From Echinococcus granulosus (Eukaryota > Platyhelminthes > Cestoda > Cyclophyllidea > Taeniidae), in NCBI RefSeq assembly GCF_000524195.1, contig NW_020170445.1, positions 177,130 to 241,129 on the forward strand: DNA of 64,000 bases, written 5' to 3'. A program made the translations under genes and the position numbers. The notes under the pieces are model-generated. The model was not told the DNA's origin. It saw only the letters and a list, made by a program, of their open reading frames with translations, and searched no databases. Positions 55,171 through 64,000 of the stretch are shown here, in pieces. The number at the start of each line of letters is the position of its first letter. The first letter of the stretch is position 1.

Positions 55171-58100
55171 GTTCCAATATTCTGTTTTGGTGTCTGTGTT
55201 TTACCACTGTGAGGCCATTCGTAGTGATGAAGTCAAGTTGAGAGCTCTTATATGCGGTGCGGAGGCGCCATCTGGCGCTACTTTGATAGGTCCAAGCCTT
55301 CTCTTTGTCATTCTCTCTACTTTCCATTAGCTGAAGAATTTTCACGTGTGTGTTTGTGTATGTGCTGACGGAATTACGCAATTATGACTTTCTTCTCGTT
55401 GGGCACCCCGTGCCAAGCCAGCTGCGCGCGCTTAGGTATTCCTCAAATTGCCTGGCACGATGTACCAACCCCTGCTGACTCATCTTACATACCTGAGAGC
55501 AATTAAGCAGCTTATGCATGATAATTTCATAAACAGTGTAACAATTTATCATGTACTACAATAGGAGCATGTGTCTATGCATGAGTCAAAATTAGGGTGT
55601 AACTTTTTTTCCTACTTTTATGAGAATTTTTACCATTTTAACTAACATTTCCGTGCGGCAAATTTTTGGACTTTTACAATTGCCAGTCTTCTACGCGGTA
55701 GGGAGTGGCGGATAAAAGAAACCGATCGATTTTATTGATTCCACAGCCGTTAATGCTAAAGTGAGTTGTGATTGGGCGGGGTTAAAAAATCAATTTATTC
55801 TGTCGATTTTGTCCTCTACCAGGCCAAATCAGCCATTTTGTCCAGTTGACTAAATGGGCTTATCGAGTCAAACGAAAGAGTGGGCATGTTGAGCCCTATA
55901 GATATAAGCCTGAATTGACGGGAATTGGCATAAAAGGGCGAAAAAATGTGATTTACGCAGAGGATACATTACGTAATACCTCATTTATTCCAATTCAATA
56001 TAAAGGGAAAAGTTCCTGCTACGCATTAGATATCACTGAAAAAATTCTGCGGATCAGGTAAGGGGTCGTCTAAAAATGTTTTATTTTTGAACGGAGATGT
56101 ATTTTGTGCTTTTCTAACCTAGCTTTTCCATCTAATCACACAACGTAGAAAAAAAGTCTTGCCAAGTTATTGTAATTTAGTAACTATTATATCCTGATCG
56201 ATGGGGTTTGAGACAACAATCAAGGATTTAAAATTTAACCCTTTCTACTCACATAAAAACCGTATTATTAAACCCGCTTTCTTAATAAGAACTCCTAAAG
56301 TAGACCACGTGGTGCATTATTCGCTCAAAAAATTGACAACATAGGCTCCAGTGCCCTCTTGACTTGAAGATCACTGCTTCAGTAACGCAAGCGCCACACC
56401 CACTAGCCAATGGTGAAAATTTAAGGTCTATCACTGAGTAAACCTACTCCGAAAGGCAAGTACCCAACAAAACGTGAACACTCACTATTGCAAATCACTC
56501 GAATCACTACACAATGGAACGTGTGATTGTGGAAAAAAGGAAGTATGTACTTTGTTGGGTGAAAATGGGTTGCCGGAAGAATTCGTTCCTGTGGGAACGA
56601 CCCAAACTGCGTATTTTAAGCCCATTTCTTTCGCCACTCTACAATCTCCGTCCTCCGCCCACGCTAATTACAACAATAACTCACCCAAGGTACCACCAAA
56701 CACCATTTTCTAAGAAAAACATCAAAATAGCCATTTTTTTTGACAAACATCAGACTTACACGTATAAACAAAAGATCTGAGGAGTTTTACCTGACTATAG
56801 CTGTGTCATCGTTAAATGTAGAAGGGGAATCATGTTGGAGAACAATTTGCTTGAAGAAGGGAAAAGTTAGTCATCACCTAAGTGGTCATTTTTGGGTGCA
56901 AATCTTACAATGCTTACCCATTTCGGTTACGGGTATTCTGCAATGCGCCAAAAGTTGAAGAAGTGGTCTATAAGTCGACAGCTGAGCATTACTACACTAC
57001 TTGTCCTCTCCGCTGGATTTGATAACTCATTGTCATTTGGGAAAGGTGGAAGTATAGACACTTCTCTTTAATCATACCTGTCGAACCCCTCTCCAACTTT
57101 TCGTGTGGTAGACGTGACTTTTGCTTGCATCAGGTGACGCGACGGTTTCCGGTGTATTCCACAAATTGTAACTAATACAGTTGGCTCGTCATTTGAGGTA
57201 AAGCCGATCAGTGAATGGGTACGGAAAGATTAGACAGAGACGGGTTTGTGCCAAAATGCCTCTGTACGTCTCCTTTACGCCAATAGATGGGGCCAGCTGC
57301 AACGATTACGCAAATCGCAATGACGTAGTTGAAACCCTAAAGGAGGTAACTGAAGAGCAGCCAGTGCTCGAAATAGATGTTGAGGATAAGAAAGGCAGAA
57401 CCTCCTAGAAACACGCACTCTGCTTGCGTGTGTGCAGTAAATCTAGTGATTTAAAGTAAGTCGGTGTTGCACTTAATCATGCATTAGGCAGGAAGAAGTA
57501 GTAGTGCTGCTAATGAAATTATGCGATTATCGAGGTGAAATGAAATGCAGAGGAGAATTATTGTTACTTACAAGTAGAAGGAAAGTATAACGAGCAAATT
57601 GAGGTTGTAATCGAAAAATGGATAGGAATTGCATTCTAGTTCAAAAGACTGTGCAAAAAGTGATTTTCACTTAGAGGTCCAAACGACTCACAACGTCGAT
57701 GACATCCGTGACTTTGGTAAATTTTATTTTAGTGGTCCGCAAATAAGATATTGGTAAAATTATAGACATATGTGCACTGCCTTGCCTTGATTATTTGTGC
57801 ACCACATTTTTTCGTATTCTTGGCCACTTAAAGGGCAGCCTTTTTGCTTCCGCAGGACAGCATAGCCGCTGTCTGATGGCGATAGAGCGCAGATTGTCTG
57901 TATGTCAGCGTTACAGCTTCTGCTTTGGAATGATGACTTCTTTTGTCTCCAGGACAGGCCTGGGGTGCCACAAGAGTTTCAGACTATCTTAAGCCGAAGT
58001 ATTTATTAATGACTTATGCAAAGGCCCCTGAGGTGAGTATCTCATGCAGTAGAATAAGGAACAACATTTAAAATCCTTATTAAGGGTGCGACTTGGGGTT

Positions 58101-58498
58101 CAAATTCATTGTATCCCCTGTGGGCATCATTTTCTTGTTCTACTAAGGCAAACTTTTGCCAACCTTTGTTTTAATTGGTTCGGCATAACTAATAATTTTA
58201 TGCAAAAATTTATATTTGGAATTGTGTCAAATTTTGGTTGTTAAGGAAGATTGTTTCACCAACACTGATTCCAATTTATAATTATGATAATCCAGCTACT
58301 GAAATTCAAGGTCACTCGGGCCTGATTTGGATATGCGAGGCGAAAGTACTTGCTTACTTGCTATAATGTGAATTCATTTCCGTTTGTTTGCCATTTTTGC
58401 GCTTCCCATGTGTGCACTAACTTTCTGCTACTTGCATCTAACCCATGGATTTCCATTGTCCTAACATCAACCGACTTGTGCTCTTTTTCTCCAACCAG
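55171..58498. other. neuregulin 5' flank and region before RTN4IP1
   Basis: Includes a candidate exon at 55833-56059 and short frames at 56474-56713 and 57211-57408 that cannot be linked to a gene. The missing 5' exon of the RTN4IP1-like gene should lie in the right part of this stretch. No RNA gene is seen. Confidence 0.4.
55833..56059 (+). other. candidate coding exon, unknown product
   Basis: About 75 codons are open between a plausible acceptor (TTTTGTCCAG before TTGACTAAATGG, around 55844) and a strong donor (CAG then GTAAGG at about 56060). Composition is protein-like (GHVEPYRYKPELTGIGIKGR; YAEDTLRNTSFIPIQYKGKS). No family is recognised and neighbouring exons were not found. Confidence 0.3.
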
Positions 58499-59786
58499 CC
58501 GCTCGGAATCTCTTGGTTCACATTCGTCGACTTCAACACAACCAAACCATTTCCATCCCATCCGAGTCCCGGGCCTGGGAAATCCACCGTTTCAATGACT
58601 CACTTGAATGCGTCCTAAAAAGTGAGCTCAAACTGACTCGAACTCGTCGCCCACCACCAATAAAGCGCCCCAACGACCTGTTGATTCATCCTCAAGCCGT
58701 CTCTCTCAATCCAATCGACAAGTTGATGCTCACTGGCTATGGTAAAGCCGCCTTCCAGATGTTTCGTCGTCTCTCTTCCAGTCAGTCCTGCAATGAATTT
58801 CCTCTCACCCCCGGACGCGACTTCGCAGGTATTGTGGTTGATTCCGGTCCTCGAGCGGCTCTACTCTCCTTCCCTCCTGGAACTCCAGTAATGGGCGCTA
58901 CAAGACCGCATACTAGCAGTCTCGGAGGCGGCTGTCTATCAGACTACATTCTCTGTCCTGTTGGAGCCGTTGCAAGGCGTCCGGAAAGGCTGGACCCTGT
59001 TCTTGCTGCTGCTGTGAGCTACGCTGGTCTCACAGCCTGGGAAGCTGTTTGGAAAGCTGGAATGGACCCTAATAGACGCTTTTCCGATGCCCCCAAACGA
59101 GTTCTTGTTACTGGAGCATCAGGACCTGTTGGTGCGATATCTGCCCAGTTAGCAAAGATTTCGGGAGCATCTCATGTTACTGTTACTGCCCCGTCACGTG
59201 TTGAAAAAACCGATCTAAAAATTTCACTTCGTGTAGATGAGGTGAGTGTGTAGTTTCTTTTCTCGTCTGAAATCAGAGGCTTCCTCCGTAGGTTATTCTC
59301 GCTCCGGAAATGCCCTACGTGAATGTTAGATATGACGCAATCATCGATTGCGTTAGACCAAAAATTCTTGCAGTGACTCGTGATGTCTCAAAGTGCCCGG
59401 ATTTGAGGCACTTTGAATTTCAGGAATACTACCCTTTTCTACGGAATCTTGAATCTTCCTCGTCTGCTTCACGCTACGTTAGCGTAAATCCACCCGTTTT
59501 CCAGTTCATCGACCAATTGGGTCTTTCCATTGGTATTGGTACTTCTCTGGCTTCACTGGCTTACGCCAATCTGCACACTTTACTCGCTGAACACGGAAGC
59601 GCTCCCCTCCGTTGGGCCTTCTTTGAACCCAGCGGAAGTCGCCTGAAAGCACTCGCTGATTGGCTTGTTCAAGGTCAACTGCACGTGCCCATTGAAAAGC
59701 TATACACCTTTGATCAGGTTCCAGCGGCGTTTCAAAAACTTTCTGGTGGTGGTAATAACGGCAAAATTGTAATTGGGCTGGAGTAG
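58499..59786 (+). CDS. RTN4IP1: RTN4IP1-like mitochondrial zinc-free alcohol dehydrogenase-type oxidoreductase (5' end missing)
   Basis: Two exons, 58499-59241 and 59292-59786, joined by a 50-nt intron, code for about 412 residues. The first coding exon lies upstream and was not found. Shared features with human RTN4IP1 are the N-terminal catalytic-fold stretch (VSLNPIDKLMLTGYG; FPLTPGRDFAGIVVDSG), a Rossmann dinucleotide-binding loop (VLVTGASGPVGAISAQLA), and the C-terminal RWAFFEPSG ... VPAAFQKLSGG ... GKIVIGLE. RTN4IP1 (OPA10) is a matrix NAD(P)H oxidoreductase linked to coenzyme Q synthesis and complex I assembly. The segment after the Rossmann loop is shorter and more diverged than in human. 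An AATAAA starts about six bases after the stop, so the 3' UTR should be extremely short. Confidence 0.88.
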
Positions 59787-59791
59787 AGGCA

Positions 59792-59797
59792 AATAAA
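59792..59797 (+). promoter_or_regulatory. polyadenylation signal of the RTN4IP1-like gene
   Basis: AATAAA, overlapping a second AATAAA, immediately after the stop at 59786 and before the ENKD1 stop at 59817 on the other strand. Confidence 0.6.
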
Positions 59798-59816
59798 TAA
59801 ATCTGTGTTTACTTTC

Positions 59817-61621
59817 TTAGTTGAGTGTTATGAAAACAACGGGTTTGCGGAAGACGCTGATCATCTCCTCGAGGTCAGATAGACGATTTTCTAGTCGTGC
59901 TCGGAGATTCCGAGCACCATTTGTAGACATATGAATCGGAGCACGAGTAAGTCCCTCCAAAGTTTTGGCGTGTGCTAAAGTGAGAACAGGCTAACTTCTG
60001 ATTTGCTCTCTATGTTGGACTTCCAATATTCTCCTTTTTAAGAAAGTAAAACCTTACCAGAGTATTTCTTTTAAGTTAGTGAATGAACTGTGAGCTCACA
60101 TACCCTCTTCAAGAGAGCGCAGCGTATCTCCTCTTTCCTCTTCCGACATTCTTCTGTAACCTGGAGGCGTTGTACTTCTTTCCTCAGCCTTCTTCCTAGC
60201 TGCCGCCTTTTCCTCTTCTTTCTTTCTTCGGAGGAGACTAGTAATAAATCAAGTAAATTATTTCGGATGTAGGATGACAAAAAGGCGTTTATATAACTGC
60301 ATCTTACTAAGGTGGTAGCTTCCCAAAATTTGCCCTCTGTAAACTTGAGGAACGCTTGGATTGCTTGTCGGTAGATCGTCGATCTAACACGCAACCGTTG
60401 GAGACAGCATTTGCATTAGCACGTATGTAGTTGAGGTTCCCCCGGGTAAGTTGAGTCTGTAACAAGATAGACGAAAAATGCTAACTACCCAATATCTAAG
60501 AGTATGCGATGTTATGCGGATTATGCGCACATCTTTGGCGGAGGAGGCCCTGGGCACGTTCACCTTTGAAAGAGAAAGTGCTCGAGCTGATGTTTTGATC
60601 GGGATTTCACTTAGAGCCATCTTTGTGTCCGACTGACCGGTTTTTTCGTGAGCTCTCAAGAATTCGCCTTGCTTCTTTGGACTTTTAGTAGAGCAACAAT
60701 CCGCACATGAGTTGTTGTGTATCTCATTTTGAGTGCACTCATTGAAGGTAGTGGGTTTCCTGTGTTGATCTAGCCTGCTGTCATTCTAAAATGAGGAATT
60801 TGTGATCCCTTGGGTGAATACTGTCGTTAGTTTTAACCTTTTTTCTCTTTGGATACATGGGTAGAAAATATTTGCAACTTCTTTGGTAGATGTATCGTGC
60901 TGATTTCGGAATCTTGGAGTATAAAGCTAATTCTTGTCAAAAATTGCTTGTTTTGTGTCGCCACGTGCCTTGTTAAAAAAGAGGGGGGCAATGTACATCT
61001 AGCAGTTACCGTGGTGAAGACAACAAAAGCATCCGAAATGTTTATTGAAAATGCAGTAAAGCGTTTAATTTGCAAAAAGTGAGGAAGTAGAAAATCAAGG
61101 TCATTGTGCTGCTGTTATTGTTGAGGTAGGTAAATTTATTTATGACCACACCTTTGCTTGCGTTATATTTGATATCACTACGATAAGGACGGTTCCTGGA
61201 ACAACAAATGGTGGCTTTTATAGTTTTGCAAAGTTTATTAGCTAACATTTTTCCAGTTTATGTGAGTTGTGATTCAAGATATGTACATTTCGTTCAGTTT
61301 CGGAGGCTATTAGAGGATATAACTAGGTTTTGAATGTTAGCTATTTGCCAACGTGGTAGATTTGTCCATCTGCAATGTAATAGTAAGAACTAAGGTCAAT
61401 TAACCAAAAAGGGTGCCAACAGAGAGTTAGGATACTCACATTACGAAACTCCGTCTGAGTTGCCTGATCCTGGTTAAGACCAATATCGCTAAGGTACCTT
61501 TCAATGATACTGGGTCCTGCGTCGGTCAACTCAGGAATTTGAGAGGATGAGACTCCAGTGAGTTCTTTCGCCATTGGTAGATGCACATTCCGTATGTTTT
61601 CTCGAATGAAATCTCTTTTAA
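59817..61621 (-). CDS. ENKD1: enkurin domain-containing protein, ENKD1-like (5' end missing)
   Basis: Minus-strand exons 61621-61440, 60456-60308, 60237-60104 and 59974-59817 join in phase to about 207 residues; upstream exon(s) are not found. The C-terminal enkurin domain is readable: FGKLPPYLLRRKKEEE, then PPGYRRMSEEERGDTLRSL, then LRARLENRLSDLEEMISVFR and a hydrophobic VVFI end, matching the ENKD1 pattern. A DFIRENIRN stretch and an NYIRANANAV stretch lie before it. ENKD1 is a microtubule- and centriole/cilium-associated protein. No minus-strand AATAAA equivalent is visible near the stop, so its 3' UTR probably runs into the RTN4IP1 gene. Confidence 0.8.
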
Positions 61622-62528
61622 CTGGAAGATAAAAGAAGACTACGTAAGATATAAAGGTATCAATGAGGTTGGTATACATAAACTAAGAAGCACCAGAAGT
61701 TGACCGACGATTGCATCCCACGCTGCCAGATCTGGGTGTATTTTGCCACTGCAGCAAATTTAGAATTGCTCCCCGATTTTGAGTCATTGTATGTATGGAT
61801 ATCCTGCACTCAGAAAAAACATTGTAAACACAAATGCCAAACCCCTAAAAGGGTTTATATTACACCTCCAAACAGTGCCACACTTTGTGCAAAAAGGGAA
61901 AAGAAGACGTCAATGCCATAATTATGCAATCTGACAGGCAAACGAGGTAGAATATGCACCAAAGAGTAAAATAGAGCACCCAAAATATTTTGCGAAAAAA
62001 AACTTTACGAAAACACTGGTAAAATCACTACAAGGACAAAAATAGAAGCAATGCAAATTTCTACACAAAAAACAACAATTTCATTTAAAAGGTCAATGTT
62101 ATCGAACAGTTTAAACAAAACGTCATTGGCATTTTTATGCATACAAGCTTATTATGTAGGACTGTTTGTATAAAATTTTTACCACATGTACGTGATTTTC
62201 GCTTCTGTATTAGCTTATTTACTTAATTGCTACAGCTTAGCCTGCATGCAATAAGGCCTATTGGGTCATTCCAGCCGTTCTGTCGTTGTGGCGCTCTGCG
62301 TCAATTTGTGCGTCCGTTGCAAAGTTTAATGCACTCTTTTTTGTTGGGACCTCCTTTAAGCGCTTATGTGATTATGGGTATTTCCATTACATATCCTTGC
62401 TCATTTCAGCCTACTGATTTACGGTCTTTCATTTTGGGTCCCACAATCCACTTTTTACGGACCCGTTCATGCTGGCCATTGATTTTGTAATGTACCCGTT
62501 TGTCCCTACTTTCAGGCTTGTGTTAGAT
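61622..62528. other. intergenic; should contain the ENKD1 5' exon(s)
   Basis: AT-rich stretch. The first ENKD1 exon should be here or further right, but no clear candidate was found. No RNA gene is seen. Confidence 0.4.
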
Positions 62529-63481
62529 ATGGATTCGTTCCACCTTGAATTATCTATTGTCATTTACACACTCCTAACCGTTTTCGTCGGGATCTGCGGC
62601 GTAATTGCTTCTTGGTGCCTTCTGAAGCGTAAAGTCACTCCACACTTTGAAACATCACATAGAAATATCAGGGAATCGTACATATCAAGTCGGAAGTCGG
62701 CAGGTTTGGCACCCACAAAAGCAAAACAATGTACGTCCTGCCCCATTTTCTATCTTCTCGTATTCTTCAGAACGATTTTTGCTGTCTTTGAACTCTGTTT
62801 TTTTTTTACTACTCATCATCCTAGCTAACATATCACCTTAGTTTTGGACTGGAAAGTTGGTGAAATTCTGCTCTTTTTGGTTGCTATCTAGCCTGTAAAC
62901 ACCGACATGCTGCAACATTTGTTTTCGAAGGCCTTTCGCTCGTTTTAAACCCAAAACTTTCGAAAATATCTTGCTCTCCTGTTTCTTTTAAGGCCAATTC
63001 ACGTGAAGTTTTTGTTGGTCATGCACCTCTAGTAGCTCCTTTGATTTTATCTCGTTCATCTATTTATTAGTTAGGAACATAGTATTTAAACAGAGTTCCG
63101 ACCATCTTAGAACTATTTATAGTGGTTTTTCCTGAACAGCTCTTGTGATTATTGCTTATTTTTGACCTTTTACAAATTTTGATGGACTTAAAATTTTACA
63201 CGGTTATAATTACGATTTTTTTTTCAGCCAAACGAGTCGAGTTGCTGAGCCACCTTCCATCGCGCGTGAAGCGACTGCATGAAATGCAGCAACTGGCGGA
63301 GCTCAGCGCTAAGGAGCGTGAGGCCGAAATGCTCGCCCGATGTAATCAGTTGGCCGCGATCCTGGAGGTGATGCAACAACAACCGGAGCACTTTGGTCAA
63401 GTCTCACAGGATGATCTTTCTGCCCAGCTGTCTGCTTTCTACAGCGCCACCACTGCCCTTGCCACTCCCTCTATCGCGTGA
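62529..63481 (+). CDS. small single-pass membrane/coiled-coil protein, unknown family
   Basis: Two exons, 62529-62730 and 63228-63481, join in phase through a GTACGT donor and a TTTTCAG acceptor to give 151 residues. A TTTCAG acceptor-like site just before the ATG could serve a 5' UTR intron or trans-splicing. Residues 8-33 form a hydrophobic helix (IVIYTLLTVFVGICGVIASW), followed by a basic KRKV segment. The second exon is strongly helical and charged (VKRLHEMQQLAELSAKERE), probably coiled coil, ending in an Ala/Thr-rich tail. The architecture vaguely recalls C1orf43, and the helix alone vaguely recalls dynamitin, but neither match is convincing. The joining of the two exons is inferred from phase only. 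Confidence 0.5.
62731..63227. other. proposed intron of the membrane/coiled-coil gene
   Basis: T-rich sequence without convincing coding frames; an additional in-phase exon cannot be excluded. Confidence 0.4.
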
Positions 63482-64000
63482 TAGAGGTTTTATAACAAAA
63501 GATCACTCCCTTATTTGGCATTTCTGTGTTTATTGTTGGTTATATGACTTTCTTGACCAAATAATAGCGTCCTTATTCTTGGTGTATGAAATTGAGAAGG
63601 ATTTTTGTTGTAAATTATTTCTGCATTTGTTTCAAATCGAGGAATTCCCATTATATCGTGGAATTACACTAGCAAAAATAAATGGCGGGTTTTTGGTTTC
63701 ACTCCGGCAGGTGTAGAGTGGCGCATGAGACAGGTTTCCCTACTAACAGGTTGGTCTCTTTATTACTATTCCAGCTTAGTACCACCCATCCGTTTGAAAG
63801 TGAATTCCTTCACATTTTGAGGGACATTGCCTTGGTAATGGCAACAACGCAAACGCATGTTTGCGTGACGTCGCCAAACATTTGATGTGGGCGTTTCCCC
63901 AAAGTTGCGTGAGGCTTTAGAGTAGATTACCAGTTGGAGATTCGATACTCCCCAACCATAAAGATGTTTTATTTTTAAATAACGATCTAAGAAAAATTCG
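63482..64000. other. 3' flank of the last gene
   Basis: No supported gene; a 67-codon frame at 63682-63885 has no recognisable domain. Confidence 0.4.

Overview
The window looks like a gene-dense stretch of a parasitic flatworm nuclear genome, most likely a cestode. This is inferred from the metazoan gene set, AT-leaning DNA, a class of introns only 32-37 nt long next to introns of several kb, and two copies of a short solo-LTR-like repeat resembling the miniature LTR elements (TRIMs) described in taeniid tapeworms. There are no bacterial or viral features. One assembly gap of 100 Ns (32838-32937) lies inside an intron. All gene models were built by eye from reading frames, splice sites and phase. 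Every model closes in phase, but none has been tested against transcripts.

Layout. 2673-3201 (+) encodes the RNA polymerase II subunit RPB4. 4463-4837 (-) encodes heat shock factor binding protein 1. 5332-6669 (+) and 7061-8267 (+) are two multi-exon genes I do not recognise; the second is cysteine-rich. 10203-27571 (-) is a casein kinase 1 delta/epsilon gene of seven exons with very large introns and an Ala/Gln-rich tail. 28217-28412 and 29962-30149 are the two LTR-like repeats. 30445-35596 (+) encodes an MTMR9-like myotubularin whose catalytic cysteine and arginine are not conserved. 35963-36247 (-) is a tiny two-exon gene resembling the KEOPS subunit GON7. 37260-37706 (+) encodes mitochondrial pyruvate carrier 2. 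40442-44961 (+) encodes a TMEM184-family seven-helix protein. 46508-55170 (-) encodes a neuregulin-like membrane-bound growth factor: signal peptide, neuregulin-type N-terminal module, Ig domain, EGF domain, transmembrane helix and cytoplasmic tail. 58499-59786 (+) encodes an RTN4IP1-like mitochondrial oxidoreductase. It converges, only 30 bp apart, on an ENKD1-like (enkurin domain) gene at 59817-61621 (-). 62529-63481 (+) is probably a small membrane/coiled-coil protein of unknown family.

The genes are mostly unrelated housekeeping or signalling genes, with no operon-like or system-like clustering. The most interesting locus is the neuregulin-like ligand, because the complete vertebrate-type architecture can be read directly. 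Next come the pseudophosphatase MTMR9, the very short introns, the GON7 candidate and the nearly touching RTN4IP1/ENKD1 3' ends. I see no evidence for a wholly new type of system.
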